Part shown: one piece after another, positions 27,101 through 36,139 of the stretch
How positions within the stretch are numbered: position 1 is the stretch's first letter
How the letters are laid out: the number at the start of each line of letters is the position of its first letter
From: Streptomyces sp. CB02058
Lineage (GTDB): Bacteria; Actinomycetota; Actinomycetes; Streptomycetales; Streptomycetaceae
Direction: 5' to 3'
NCBI RefSeq assembly: GCF_001905505.1
Contig: NZ_LIPG01000003.1
Coordinates: 682,001-746,000, forward strand
Length of the DNA: 64,000 nt
Program-made: the position numbers and the translations under genes
The notes under the pieces: generated by a model
What the model was told of the DNA's origin: nothing
Seen by the model: only the letters and a program-made list of their open reading frames with translations
The model's database searches: none

Positions 27101-28332
27101 GCCGCCCTGCCCTTCCGGTCCTCCGCGCTCTCCGCACCCTCCGGGCCATGGCCCTCGGCGGCCGGGAGCGGCAGGGTGACGGCGACGGCGGTGCCCTGGC
27201 CCGGCCCCGACTCCACACTCAGCGTCCCGCCCAGCGACCGGGCCCGCGCACGCATCGCGAGCAGCCCGAAGCCACCGCCGGAGGCGCGCGCGGGTTCGGC
27301 GGCCGTGTCGAAGCCGTGGCCGTCGTCCACGACGTCCAGGGAGACCGACGTCTCCATGAAGCTGAGGGTGATCTCCGTCCGGCGCGCCCCGGAGTGCTGG
27401 ACCGCGTTGGCCAGCGCCGACTGCGCGGCGCGCAGCAGCGCCACCTCGTACGGGGTGGGCAGCTCGACCGGTCTGCCGCTGACGGCGAACTGCACCGTGA
27501 GGTCCGGCGCCGAGCTGCGGGAGGAGAGGCGGGACAGGGCCGCCGCCAGGGAGCCCTGCTGCAGGTCCGGCGGGGTCAGGGCCCGGACGAAGCGGCGCGC
27601 CTCGGCCAGATTGTCCTGGGCGGCCTCGCGGGCGCGCCGGACATGGGGGGCCGCCGGCGCGTCCCCGGGGAGCGAGCGCTCGGCGGCCCGCAGCAGGAGC
27701 TGGATGCTCGACAGCCCCTGGGCGAGGGTGTCGTGGATCTCCCGGGCCAGCCGCTCCCGCTCGGCCAGCGTGCCCGCGGCGCGCTCCGCGTCGGCGAGCT
27801 CCGCCCGGGTGGAGACGAGCTCGTCGATGAGCTCGCGGCGACGCTCGCTCTCGCGGAACAGCACGTCGTACCCCTGTACGGTCGCGACGGCCACCGCCGC
27901 GCCGAGCAGCGGACCGATGAAGGCGCCCGGGGTGACCTCCTGCTCGTGCAGCAGGAAACTGCTGATCGCGGCCGCGGCCGTGACCGCGACGGCGGGCAGC
28001 CCCCACCGCAGCGGCAGCAGGTGCAGCTGAAGGAAATAGAGGGGGAACGCCACCCACAGCGCTTCGGGCGACAGGGCGAGCAGCGCCAGCCACGCCGCCC
28101 CCAGCGCGGTGAGCCAGAGGGACGCGGCGCGGGTGTGCGGCTGGACGACGGGAGCGAGCGCGCCCGCCATGTACAGGGCGGCCATCGCTCCCGCCACCAC
28201 GACGACGGCCGTGGCGTGCGGTGTGCCGTCGCCGGTCGCGCGCAGCGCGGCGAGCATCAGCAGCCCCACCAGCAGCGCGTGCAGACAGAGCCGCAGTGCG
28301 GTGGTGACGGGAGTGGGGGCACGCAGATCCAT
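27097..28332 (-). CDS. Two-component sensor histidine kinase (HisKA_3)
   Basis: 411 residues from ATG 28332. The N-terminal half holds about five to six membrane segments with little extracellular loop, so the signal may be sensed in or at the membrane. A coiled linker leads to the HisKA_3 motif [19 protein letters not shown] with phospho-accepting His, then the HATPase domain ([26 protein letters not shown]). Intramembrane sensors of this kind next to ABC exporters often respond to cell-wall-active compounds; that is an inference. Confidence 0.9.
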   Translation of the reverse strand: MDLRAPTPVTTALRLCLHALLVGLLMLAALRATGDGTPHATAVVVVAGAMAALYMAGALAPVVQPHTRAASLWLTALGAAWLALLALSPEALWVAFPLYFLQLHLLPLRWGLPAVAVTAAAAISSFLLHEQEVTPGAFIGPLLGAAVAVATVQGYDVLFRESERRRELIDELVSTRAELADAERAAGTLAERERLAREIHDTLAQGLSSIQLLLRAAERSLPGDAPAAPHVRRAREAAQDNLAEARRFVRALTPPDLQQGSLAAALSRLSSRSSAPDLTVQFAVSGRPVELPTPYEVALLRAAQSALANAVQHSGARRTEITLSFMETSVSLDVVDDGHGFDTAAEPARASGGGFGLLAMRARARSLGGTLSVESGPGQGTAVAVTLPLPAAEGHGPEGAESAEDRKGRAA

Positions 28333-28368
28333 GGTCGTTCCAGCGTAGACGCGCCGGGCGCCGGGCCG

Positions 28369-28386
28369 GTCAACCGAAAGGTTGAC
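28369..28386. promoter_or_regulatory. 18-bp perfect palindrome between kinase and exporter genes
   Basis: GTCAACCGAAAGGTTGAC: seven-base perfect arms around GAAA. It lies 37 bp upstream of the kinase start and 57 bp upstream of the divergent ABC permease start. This is the expected place for the response regulator to bind and control both. TTGACG at its right edge could be a -35 box. Confidence 0.5.
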
Positions 28387-28442
28387 GTGGGCCCCGTCCG
28401 GCGCGCGATGTCTCCGGCGGCCCGGAACCCGAGTCTGGAGCC

Positions 28443-29522
28443 ATGTTTGTCGCATGGAGAGATCTACGGTTCGCCCGGGGCCGCTTCGCCCTCATGGGCA
28501 CGGTCGTCGTGCTGATCACGCTGCTCGTCGGGCTGCTGTCGGGCCTCACGGCGGGGCTGGGCAGGGAGAACACCTCGGCCGTCACGGGGCTGGACGCCGA
28601 CCGTGTCGCGTTCGCCGCGCCGCCGGACGGCCGGTCGGTGTCCTTCTCCGACTCGGCCGTCGAGGAGAGCGCATGGCGCGCCTGGGCGGAGCAGCCGGGG
28701 ATCCCGGCCGCCCGGCCACTGGGCATCCGGACGCTGAACGCCTCGGCCGACGAGGGGAGGCGTACGGCCGCCGTGTCGGCGTTCGGAGCCGAACCGGGCG
28801 GTGGGCTCGCGCCCTCCGGCGTGGGGGCGGGCCGGATCGTGCTGTCGGAGCAGGCCGCCGCCGAACTCGGCGCACGGACCGGTGACACGCTCGGACTCGG
28901 CGGCCGGCGGCTGACCGTGTCGGCGATCGGCGGCGACGCCTCGTACAGCCACACCCCGGTGGTGTGGACCTCGCTCGCCGACTGGCAGCGCATCACGGGC
29001 ACCGGTGGGCGGGCGACCGTGATCGCCCTGACCACGAGCGCGGGCGCCGACCTCGCCGCCGGGGACGAGGCGGCGGGCACCAGCACGCTGACCCTGGAGG
29101 ACTCCCTCACGGCGATCGGCTCCTATCAGGCCGAGAACGGCTCGCTCCAGCTGATGCGCGGCTTCCTCTTCGCGATCTCCGCGCTCGTCATCGGCGCCTT
29201 CTTCACGGTCTGGACGATCCAGCGCAGTGGCGACGTGGCCGTGCTCAAGGCGCTGGGCGCCTCCACCCCGTATCTGCTGAGGGACGCGCTCGGGCAGGCC
29301 GTGGTGATGCTGGCCGCGGGTACCGGCCTCGGTGCCGGGCTCGCGGCGGCGATCGGTGCCCTGCTCGGCGGGGACGGCGGCGCCGTGCCGTTCGTCCTCG
29401 ACGCGTCGACCGTGCTCGTCCCGTCCGGCGTGATGATCGTCCTCGGCGCGCTCGGGGCAGCCCTGTCCGTCCGGCGGATCACCGCTGTCGACCCCCTCAC
29501 CGCACTCGGGAGCGCCCGATGA
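28443..29522 (+). CDS. ABC exporter permease (FtsX/MacB-type)
   Basis: 359 residues, ATG 28443 with GGAG just upstream. One N-terminal membrane segment (about 18-38), a large extracellular domain, then three segments (about 235-345) including FTVWTIQRSGDVAVLKALGAS, the conserved FtsX-type cytoplasmic loop. Exporters of this layout act as dimers with one ATPase, here encoded directly downstream (ATGA overlap). The adjacent two-component system is probably its regulator. Confidence 0.88.
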   Translation: MFVAWRDLRFARGRFALMGTVVVLITLLVGLLSGLTAGLGRENTSAVTGLDADRVAFAAPPDGRSVSFSDSAVEESAWRAWAEQPGIPAARPLGIRTLNASADEGRRTAAVSAFGAEPGGGLAPSGVGAGRIVLSEQAAAELGARTGDTLGLGGRRLTVSAIGGDASYSHTPVVWTSLADWQRITGTGGRATVIALTTSAGADLAAGDEAAGTSTLTLEDSLTAIGSYQAENGSLQLMRGFLFAISALVIGAFFTVWTIQRSGDVAVLKALGASTPYLLRDALGQAVVMLAAGTGLGAGLAAAIGALLGGDGGAVPFVLDASTVLVPSGVMIVLGALGAALSVRRITAVDPLTALGSAR

Positions 29523-30199
29523 CCCTCACCCTCACCGACGTCACACTTACCTACCCCGACGGTGACACCCGGCTCACCGCCCTCGACCGGGTCTCCCTGG
29601 ACGTGCCGGCGGGCACACTCACAGCGGTCGTCGGACCGTCCGGATCGGGGAAGTCCAGCCTCCTCGCCGTGGCGGCCACGCTCGTCACCCCGGACCACGG
29701 GAGGATCACCGTCGCGGGTACCGAGACCGCGGGGCTCAGCCGCGCCGACAAGGCCGCCCTGCGCCGGGACCGCATCGGCGTCGTCTTCCAGCAGCCCCAT
29801 CTGCTGCCGTCCCTCACCGCCGTCGAGCAGCTCCAGGTGATGGCGCATCTGTCGCGGCGCTCCGCGCGCGCGGCCCGGGGCCGGGCCATGGATCTCCTGG
29901 ACGCGGTCGGGCTTGCCGACGGGGCGGGCCGCAGGCCGCATCAGATGTCGGGGGGCCAGCGTCAGCGGATCAACATCGCCCGGGCCCTGATGAACGAACC
30001 GGCGGTGCTGCTCGTCGACGAGCCGACCAGCGCCCTCGACCACGAACGGGGCGCGGCGGTCCTCGACCTGCTGATCGGCCTGACCCGGGAACGCTCCACG
30101 GCCACGATCATGGTCACCCACGACCGGGCCCACCTCGACCGGGTGGACAGGACGGTGAGCATGGAGGACGGGCGTCTGTCGGTGCCCGCCCCGGCCTGA
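29519..30199 (+). CDS. ABC exporter ATPase (LolD/MacB-type)
   Basis: 226 residues. Walker A VVGPSGSGKSSLL, Q-loop VVFQQPHLLPSL, signature QMSGGQRQRINIARAL, Walker B AVLLVDEPTSALD, and switch histidine in MVTHDR are all intact. Its ATG overlaps the permease stop. Together they form a two-gene exporter probably acting on lipids, peptides or antibiotics. No periplasmic adaptor is encoded, as is normal in actinobacteria. Confidence 0.92.
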   Translation: MTLTLTDVTLTYPDGDTRLTALDRVSLDVPAGTLTAVVGPSGSGKSSLLAVAATLVTPDHGRITVAGTETAGLSRADKAALRRDRIGVVFQQPHLLPSLTAVEQLQVMAHLSRRSARAARGRAMDLLDAVGLADGAGRRPHQMSGGQRQRINIARALMNEPAVLLVDEPTSALDHERGAAVLDLLIGLTRERSTATIMVTHDRAHLDRVDRTVSMEDGRLSVPAPA

Positions 30200-30224
30200 G
30201 GGACCGGCCGGGGGAGAACCGGCG

Positions 30225-30272
30225 CCGGGCGCCGGAGAGGCCGGCCAGGGGGAACCGGGCGCCGGAGAGGCC
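30225..30272. repeat. Short tandem repeat after the exporter genes
   Basis: The 18-mer CCGGGCGCCGGAGAGGCC occurs at 30225-30242 and 30255-30272 (period 30) in the gap between the ATPase gene and the convergent allR. It can form GC-rich stems and may help terminate transcription. Confidence 0.6.
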
Positions 30273-30301
30273 TGCCGGTGAGTGCCCGTGGTCCCCGTGA
30301 C

Positions 30302-31102
30302 TCAGGCCGCCGGGCCGCTGCTCGCCAGCGCCTCGGAGAGTTCCTTCGCGATCTGCTGGAGGATCGGCACGATCCGCTCCGTCGCCGTCTCCGTCACCCG
30401 GCCCGCCGGCCCCGAGATGGAGATGGCGGCCGAGGTCGGGGAGTCGGGCACCGAGACCGCGAGGCAGCGGACCCCGATCTCCTGCTCGTTGTCGTCCACC
30501 GCGTAGCCGGCCCTGCGCACCTGTTCCAGCGCGTCGAGGAAGCCGTCGGGGGTGGTGATCGTCTTCTCGGTGGCCGCGGGCATGCCCGTACGGGCGAGCA
30601 GCGCGCGCACCTCGTCGGCCGGGGTGTTCGCGAGGAGGGCCTTGCCGACGCCCGTGGAGTGGGGCAGCACCCGGCGGCCCACCTCGGTGAACATCCGCAT
30701 CGAGTGCTTCGACGGCACCTGGGCGACATACACGATCTCATCGCCGTCGAGCAGCGCCATGTTCGCCGTCTCGCCCGTCTCCTCGACCAGCCGCTGGAGA
30801 TACGGCCGCGCCCAGGTGCCCAGCAGCCGGGACGCGGACTCGCCGAGGCGGATCAGGCGGGGGCCGAGCGCGTAACGCCGGTTGGGCTGCTGGCGCACAT
30901 AACCGCACACGACCAGGGTGCGCATCAGGCGGTGGATCGTCGGCAGGGGCAGTCCGCTGCTCGCGGAGAGTTCGCTGAGACCGACCTCGCCCCCGGCGTC
31001 CGCCATGCGCTCCAGCAGATCGAAGGCGCGCTCGAGGGACTGGACGCCGCCGCTGGGACCGGCGGGCTTGGAGTCGGAAGTGCTGGCGTGGGACGGCGGC
31101 AC
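30302..31102 (-). CDS. allR: IclR-family regulator of allantoin use (AllR-like)
   Basis: 266 residues, GTG 31102 with AAAGGA upstream. The N-terminal winged helix (about 20-85) contains VGLSELSASSGLPLPTIHRLMRTL. The C-terminal IclR effector domain includes LPHSTGVGKALLAN and GYAVDDNEQEIGVRCLAV. It is divergent from allantoinase and allantoicase; the S. coelicolor homologue AllR is known to repress allantoin genes until a pathway metabolite binds. Candidate sites are the palindromes at 31400 and the related ones elsewhere in the window. Confidence 0.87.
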   Translation of the reverse strand: MPPSHASTSDSKPAGPSGGVQSLERAFDLLERMADAGGEVGLSELSASSGLPLPTIHRLMRTLVVCGYVRQQPNRRYALGPRLIRLGESASRLLGTWARPYLQRLVEETGETANMALLDGDEIVYVAQVPSKHSMRMFTEVGRRVLPHSTGVGKALLANTPADEVRALLARTGMPAATEKTITTPDGFLDALEQVRRAGYAVDDNEQEIGVRCLAVSVPDSPTSAAISISGPAGRVTETATERIVPILQQIAKELSEALASSGPAA

Positions 31103-31436
31103 GTCAACGGTCCTTTCGAAGCGGAGGCAAGGCAGCAGCCTACCGGGCTGTTCCCGATCGGCCCACTGCTCCCGGTGCGGCGTCCTTGCCGGTCAGGACC
31201 TGTTTTGTCCTGGTGTCGACGGTCCGGCCCGCCTTCGGCCCGGTGTCCGGCGAGGCCGCCCCTGACTCATTCTACGTTCCGCCTGCCGAAAATGAACTTT
31301 TACTTCGTGGAAATCTACAAACCTTGCCTTCCATGATCCTCCGGGGGTTCCATGGAAGAGGTGAGGCCTTGACGGGTCGCCTCCCCGAGTGAAGACTCCT
31401 TCAACAGTTCGTTGAAATCTGCCCTGAGGAGCACAG
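31103..31436. promoter_or_regulatory. allR-allB divergent regulatory region
   Basis: 334 bp with no gene, less GC-rich than its surroundings. Besides the 31400-31416 palindrome it has TTCGTGGAA at 31304-31312 (also upstream of uraD). It also has CTTCCATG (31328-31335) and CATGGAAG (31351-31358) in inverted orientation, the second forming the perfect palindrome TTCCATGGAA (31348-31357). IclR-family sites often contain TTCC/GGAA arms, so this second element may be the real AllR site. Confidence 0.55.
31400..31416. promoter_or_regulatory. Purine regulon palindrome (site B) before allantoinase
   Basis: TTCAACAGTTCGTTGAA, a perfect palindrome in its six-base arms with a five-base centre, ending 20 bp before the allantoinase start and eight bases before its ribosome-binding site. 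Best-formed member of the four-site set (3752, 25181, 31400, 46971). Confidence 0.6.
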
Positions 31437-32780
31437 GTGCCCGGTGTGGACTTGAAGCTGGTGCTGCGCTCGACGCGCGTCGTCACCCCGGAGGGGACCC
31501 GTGCCGCCGCGGTCCTCGTCGCCGACGGGGCGATCGAGGCGGTCCTGCCGTACGACGCCGAGGCGCCCGACGGTGCCCGGGTCGAGGACTTCGGCGACGA
31601 CGTCCTGCTGCCGGGCCTCGTCGACACCCACGTCCATGTGAACGACCCCGGCCGCACCGAGTGGGAGGGCTTCTGGACCGCCACCCGCGCCGCGGCCGCC
31701 GGCGGCATCACGACCCTGCTCGACATGCCGCTCAACTCCCTCCCGCCGACGACCACGGTCGAGAACCTGCGCGTCAAGCAGCAGGTGGCCGCCCCCAAGG
31801 CGCACATCGACACCGGCTTCTGGGGCGGTGCGATCCCCTCCAACACCAAGGATCTGCGTCCGCTGTACGAGGCCGGGGTCTTCGGCTTCAAGTGCTTCCT
31901 CTCGCCCTCCGGCGTCGAGGAGTTCCCCGAGCTGGACCAGGAGCAGCTGGCCCGCTCCATGGCCGAGATCGCGGGCTTCGGCGGACTGCTGATCGTGCAC
32001 GCCGAGGATCCCCACGAGCTGGCGTCCGCGCCGCAGCGCAGCGGTGGGAAGTACGCCGACTTCCTCGCCTCCCGGCCCCGCGACGCCGAGAACAACGCGA
32101 TCGAGGGCCTCATCGCCCACGCCAAGCGGCTGAACGCGCGCGTCCACGTCCTGCACCTCTCCTCCAGCGACGCCCTGCCGCTGATCGCCGCCGCCAAGCG
32201 CGAGGGCGTCCGGATCACCGTCGAGTCGTGCCCGCACTTCCTCACGCTCACCGCCGAGGAGGTCCCGGACGGGGCGACCGAGTTCAAGTGCTGTCCGCCG
32301 ATCCGCGAGGCCGCCAACCAGGACACGCTCTGGGCCGGGCTCGCCGACGGGACGATCGACTGCGTCGTCTCCGACCACTCGCCCTGCACGACCGACCTCA
32401 AGACCCCCGACTTCGCCTCCGCCTGGGGCGGCATCTCCTCCCTCCAGCTGGGTCTGCCCGCCATCTGGACCGAGGCCCGCCGGCGCGGTCACACCCTCGA
32501 CGACGTCGCCCGCTGGATGTCCGCCGCGCCGGCGGAGCTCGCCGGGCTCACCCGCAAGGGCGCCATCGAGGCCGGACGGGACGCCGACTTCGCCGTCCTC
32601 GCGCCCGACGAGACCTTCACCGTCGACCCCGCCGGACTCTTCCACCGCAACCAGGTCACCGCCTACGCCGGGAAGACCCTGCACGGCGTGGTGAAGTCCA
32701 CCTGGCTGCGCGGCACGCGGATCGCGGCCGACGGCGTACTCGCCGAGCCCACCGGCCGCCTCCTCGAAAGGAACCACTGA
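31437..32780 (+). CDS. allB: Allantoinase
   Basis: Hydrolyses allantoin to allantoate. 447 residues, GTG 31437 with GAGGAG six bases before. Dinuclear zinc site of the cyclic amidohydrolases: HVH in [18 protein letters not shown], the bridging lysine in [10 protein letters not shown], histidines in LLIVHAED and VLHLSSSD, and the aspartate in CVVSDHSPC. Directly followed by allantoicase; the order fits one allB-alc transcript. Confidence 0.95.
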   Translation: MPGVDLKLVLRSTRVVTPEGTRAAAVLVADGAIEAVLPYDAEAPDGARVEDFGDDVLLPGLVDTHVHVNDPGRTEWEGFWTATRAAAAGGITTLLDMPLNSLPPTTTVENLRVKQQVAAPKAHIDTGFWGGAIPSNTKDLRPLYEAGVFGFKCFLSPSGVEEFPELDQEQLARSMAEIAGFGGLLIVHAEDPHELASAPQRSGGKYADFLASRPRDAENNAIEGLIAHAKRLNARVHVLHLSSSDALPLIAAAKREGVRITVESCPHFLTLTAEEVPDGATEFKCCPPIREAANQDTLWAGLADGTIDCVVSDHSPCTTDLKTPDFASAWGGISSLQLGLPAIWTEARRRGHTLDDVARWMSAAPAELAGLTRKGAIEAGRDADFAVLAPDETFTVDPAGLFHRNQVTAYAGKTLHGVVKSTWLRGTRIAADGVLAEPTGRLLERNH

Positions 32781-32782
32781 CC

Positions 32783-33898
32783 ATGACGGCGACCCCGCAC
32801 TTCACCGGTGACGCGAGCCCGTACGGAGGCGGCGACCCGTACGCCGACTACCGCACCGCCGACTTCCCCTTCACCCACCTCGTCGACCTCGCCGACCGGC
32901 GTCTCGGCGCCGGTGTCATCGCCGCCAACGACGAGTTCTTCGCCGAGCGCGAGAACCTCCTGAAGCCCGGGCCCGCGGAGTTCGACCCAGAGCACTTCGG
33001 GCACAAGGGCAAGATCATGGACGGCTGGGAGACCCGCCGCCGACGGGGCGTGAGCGCCGACGAGCCGCACCCCGCCGACGAGGACCACGACTGGGCGCTC
33101 GTACGCCTCGGAGCACCCGGTGTGATCCGCGGACTGGTCGTCGACACCGCCCACTTCCGCGGCAACTACCCGCAGTCGGTCTCCGTCGAGGCGGCCTCGC
33201 TGCCCGGCTCCCCGTCCCCCGAGGACCTCCTCGCGCCCGACGTGAAGTGGACGACCCTCGTGCCCCGCACGGCCGTCGGCGGTCACGCGGCCAACGGCTT
33301 CGCGGTGGACGCCGGGCAGCGCTTCACCCATCTGCGGGTCAACCAGCACCCCGACGGCGGCATAGCGCGCCTGCGGGTCCACGGAGAGGTCGCCCCCGAC
33401 CCCGCCTGGCTGGCCGCACTCGGCACGTTCGACCTCGTGGCCCTGGAGAACGGCGGCGAGGTCGAGGACGCGTCCGACCGCTTCTACTCCCCGGCCACCA
33501 ACACCATCGCCCCCGGCCGTTCCCGCAAGATGGACGACGGCTGGGAGACCCGCCGCCGCCGCGACAAGGGCAACGACTGGATCCGCTACCGGCTGGTGGA
33601 GCAGTCGGAGATCCGGGCCGTCGAGATCGACACCGCCTACCTCAAGGGCAACGCGGCGGGCTGGGCGCGGATCTCGGTGAGCGACGGGGAGGCCGGCGAG
33701 CCCGCCGAGCTCCTGCCCCGCACCCGGCTGCAGCCCGACACCAGTCACCGTTTCGTCCTGCCGGAGCCCGTACGCGGCACGCATGTGCGGATCGACATCT
33801 TCCCGGACGGCGGGATCTCCCGGCTGCGGCTCTTCGGCTCGCTCACCGAGCAGGGCGTGGCACGGCTGGCGGACCGTCACGAGGCACTCGGAGGCTAG
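32783..33898 (+). CDS. alc: Allantoicase
   Basis: Converts allantoate to ureidoglycolate and urea. 371 residues, ATG 32783, two bases after the allantoinase stop, with AAAGGAACC upstream. Two homologous halves are clear: KIMDGWETRRRR and, in the second half, KMDDGWETRRRR, each followed by a DTAHFRGNYP or DTAYLKGNAA strand, as in known bicupin allantoicases. Ureidoglycolate lyase, the next enzyme, is not in this window. Confidence 0.95.
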   Translation: MTATPHFTGDASPYGGGDPYADYRTADFPFTHLVDLADRRLGAGVIAANDEFFAERENLLKPGPAEFDPEHFGHKGKIMDGWETRRRRGVSADEPHPADEDHDWALVRLGAPGVIRGLVVDTAHFRGNYPQSVSVEAASLPGSPSPEDLLAPDVKWTTLVPRTAVGGHAANGFAVDAGQRFTHLRVNQHPDGGIARLRVHGEVAPDPAWLAALGTFDLVALENGGEVEDASDRFYSPATNTIAPGRSRKMDDGWETRRRRDKGNDWIRYRLVEQSEIRAVEIDTAYLKGNAAGWARISVSDGEAGEPAELLPRTRLQPDTSHRFVLPEPVRGTHVRIDIFPDGGISRLRLFGSLTEQGVARLADRHEALGG

Positions 33899-34019
33899 GG
33901 CCTCTCGTTTGCATCCTGGCGGGCTCGCGACGTGGCGGGCGCACGCCGGCCAGGGAATGCGGGGCAGCCCCGGAGGCCGCCGGGTGTGCCGGTTCCTGTC
34001 CGGTCTGCGGCATATGGGA

Positions 34020-34051
34020 CCCTGGTCGGGACGCTGCCGTCCCGACCAGGG
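34020..34051 (+). promoter_or_regulatory. Hairpin that covers a ribosome-binding site
   Basis: Perfect 14-bp arms (34020-34033 with 34038-34051, CCCTGGTCGGGACG) and a CTGC loop. The right arm ends in AGGG, which is part of the AGGGAG Shine-Dalgarno (34048-34053) of the gene starting at 34059. The structure could silence translation or be an ordinary terminator moved close to the gene. Confidence 0.55.
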
Positions 34052-34058
34052 AGTCACC

Positions 34059-34388
34059 ATGATCTTCATCGCCGTCAAGTTCACCGTGCGTACCGCCGAG
34101 CGCGACAACTGGATGCCGGCCGTCGAGGACTTCACCCTCGCCACCCGCCAGGAGCCGGGGAACCTCTTCTTCGACTGGTCCTACAGCGTCGAGAACCCGG
34201 ACCAGTTCGTGCTGCTCGAAGCGTTCGCCTCGCAGGAGGCGGGCGTGGAGCATGTGAACTCCGATCACTTCAAGGCGGCGATCGAGACCATGTCCGAGCT
34301 CGTCAGCGAGGTGCCGGAGATCATCAACGTCGAGGTGCCCGGGGACGACTGGTCCCGGATGTCGGAGGTCACCCCGCGCAACCGGTGA
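34059..34388 (+). CDS. Antibiotic-biosynthesis-monooxygenase-fold protein
   Basis: 109 residues, ATG 34059. IFIAVKFTVR, a helix with DNWMPAVEDFTLATRQEPGNLFFDW, FVLLEAFASQEAGVEHVNSDHFKAAI and a closing strand match the dimeric ferredoxin-like ABM fold (YgiN/LsrG type). Many members oxidise quinol-like or aldehyde compounds without cofactor, but several have no known substrate. It stands alone, with a strong hairpin over its ribosome-binding site. Confidence 0.8.
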   Translation: MIFIAVKFTVRTAERDNWMPAVEDFTLATRQEPGNLFFDWSYSVENPDQFVLLEAFASQEAGVEHVNSDHFKAAIETMSELVSEVPEIINVEVPGDDWSRMSEVTPRNR

Positions 34389-34467
34389 GAACCGCCCCGC
34401 GACCGGTGGGCCGCGGCCGGTGGGAACCACCGGCCCGGCCGGGTGACCGCCTGTCCGACGGCCGCGG

Positions 34468-35304
34468 TCAGAACTCCTCGTGCGTATCGGGGTCCCCGCC
34501 GAAGCGGTGCGGCGGCCGTGCCCCGATCCGGTCCAGCTCCTGCCGCGTCAGTTCGAAGCCGAACAGGTCGAGATTCTCCCGCTGCCGGCCCGGATCGGCG
34601 GACTTCGGGATCGGTACGGCACCCAGCTGGGTGTGCCACCGCAGGACGACCTGGCCCGGCGTCACCCCGTGCGCCTCGGCCGCGGCGACGACCTCCGGGG
34701 CCTCCAGCACCCGACGCCCCCGGGCCAGGGGACTCCAGCTCTCGGTGACGATGCCCTTGGCGGTGTGCACCGCGCGCAGCTCCTCCTGCGGGAGCAGTGG
34801 ATGCATCTCGATCTGGTTCACCACGGGCAGCACGCCCGTCTCACGCTCCAGCCGGTCCAGGTGTTCCGCCGTGAAGTTGGAGACGCCGATGGAGCGTACG
34901 AGACCGTCCTCGCGGAGTTTGATCATCGCCTTCCAGGTGTCGACGTACTTGTCCACCCGGGGCAGCGGCCAGTGGATGAGATACAGGTCGACGTAGTCCA
35001 GGCCCAGATTGCTCCGCGACTCCTCGAAGGAGGCGAGCGTCTCCGCGTAGCCGTGGTGCCGGCCGGGCACCTTCGTCGTGACGAAGAGCTCCTGGCGGGG
35101 CACCCCCGAGCGGGCGATCCCGCGGCCGGTTCCGGTCTCGTTCCCGTAGTTCAGCGCGGTGTCCACGAGCCGGTAGCCGAGCTCCAGCGCGCTCGCGACG
35201 GCCTTCTCCGCGGCCTCGTCGTCGAGCGGCCAGGTGCCGAGGCCCACCGCTGGGACCGTGCTGCCGTCGTGGAGGTTGCGGACGGGGGTCGGTGTCCGGT
35301 GCAT
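34468..35304 (-). CDS. Aldo/keto reductase
   Basis: NADPH-dependent carbonyl reductase, 278 residues, ATG 35304 with GGGAG. The catalytic tetrad is visible: Asp and Tyr in RLVDTALNYGNE, Lys in FVTTKVPG and His in LYLIHWPLP. IGVSNFTAEHL and VPIPKSADPGRQRENL form the cofactor pocket. Similar to 2,5-diketo-gluconate reductase-like AKR5 members. Convergent with the ABM gene and divergent from the DHFR-like gene. Physiological substrate unknown. Confidence 0.9.
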   Translation of the reverse strand: MHRTPTPVRNLHDGSTVPAVGLGTWPLDDEAAEKAVASALELGYRLVDTALNYGNETGTGRGIARSGVPRQELFVTTKVPGRHHGYAETLASFEESRSNLGLDYVDLYLIHWPLPRVDKYVDTWKAMIKLREDGLVRSIGVSNFTAEHLDRLERETGVLPVVNQIEMHPLLPQEELRAVHTAKGIVTESWSPLARGRRVLEAPEVVAAAEAHGVTPGQVVLRWHTQLGAVPIPKSADPGRQRENLDLFGFELTRQELDRIGARPPHRFGGDPDTHEEF

Positions 35305-35488
35305 GGTCTCCCGTTTCGTTTCGTGTGCCGTCCCCGCCAGCGTAGGACGCGCCGCCGGGCGGGGCGCGACGCGGCGGGGCCGCGCGGTCCACCGGGCGCA
35401 CCGGCGGAATACGCCGGAAGGTGGGGTCGGAAGGGTGGAACCACAGGGGCCGCCGGGAGCCACGGCGGCGATGCGGAGGAGCGGGACC

Positions 35489-36106
35489 ATGACGAAGCTG
35501 ACCCTTACCACGTTCGTGTCCCTCGACGGCGTGACGCAGGCCCCCGGCGGGCCCGAGGAGGACACCTCCGGCGGGTTCCGCCACGGCGGCTGGGTGGCGC
35601 CGTACGCGGACGAGGGCATGGGGGCCTTCATGGTCGAGGTCTTCGACCGTGCGGGCGCCTTTCTCCTCGGGCGGCGTACATACGACATCTTCTCGTCCTA
35701 CTGGCCCAGGGTCACCGATCCGGAGGACCCGATCGCCTCACGCCTCAACACGCTGCCCAAGCACGTCGTCTCCACCACGCTGACGGACCCGGAGTGGGAG
35801 AACACCACCGTCGTCCGGGGCGACGTGCCCGCCGAGGTGGCCCTGATCGAGGAGCGGACGGCGGAGGGCGAGCTGCAGATCCACGGCAGCGGCACCCTGG
35901 CCCGGTCACTCCTGGAGCACGGGCTGATCGACGAGCTCAACCTGCTCGTCTTCCCGGTCTGCCTGGGCAGCGGCAGACGGCTCTTCCCGGAGGGCGGACA
36001 GCCGACGGCCTTCGAACCGACCGGCGAGCGGACCACCGGCAGCGGCATCGCGATCCACACCTACCGGACCGCGGGGCCCGCCCGCTTCGGAACCGTCGGC
36101 GAGTGA
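35489..36106 (+). CDS. DHFR/RibD C-terminal-domain-like reductase
   Basis: 205 residues, ATG 35489 with GGAGGAG seven bases upstream. KLTLTTFVSLDGV opening, LLGRRTYDIFSSYWP and ELQIHGSGTLARSLLEHGLIDELNLLVFPVCLGSGRRLF are typical of the YyaP/YwjB family related to the RibD reductase domain. Probably an NADPH-dependent reductase; not a housekeeping dihydrofolate reductase. Function in Streptomyces not established. Confidence 0.85.
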   Translation: MTKLTLTTFVSLDGVTQAPGGPEEDTSGGFRHGGWVAPYADEGMGAFMVEVFDRAGAFLLGRRTYDIFSSYWPRVTDPEDPIASRLNTLPKHVVSTTLTDPEWENTTVVRGDVPAEVALIEERTAEGELQIHGSGTLARSLLEHGLIDELNLLVFPVCLGSGRRLFPEGGQPTAFEPTGERTTGSGIAIHTYRTAGPARFGTVGE

Positions 36107-36124
36107 GCGGGCTCCGGACGCCCC

Positions 36125-36138
36125 GGGCACCTGTGCCC
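36125..36138. terminator. Short hairpin between convergent genes
   Basis: GGGCAC and GTGCCC (36125-36130, 36133-36138) with a two-base spacer in the 33-bp gap between the DHFR-like and TetR genes. Weak on its own. Confidence 0.4.
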
Positions 36139-36139
36139 C

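Noticed and set aside
28369-28386. GTCAACCGAAAGGTTGAC as a fifth purine-regulon site
   Set aside because: It has an even-length centre with longer arms (7+4+7) and lies between a two-component system and an exporter, so it is treated as a different element.
30225-30272. CRISPR-like repeat
   Set aside because: Only two 18-bp copies with a 12-bp gap and no cas genes; no CRISPR array or insertion sequence was seen anywhere in the window.
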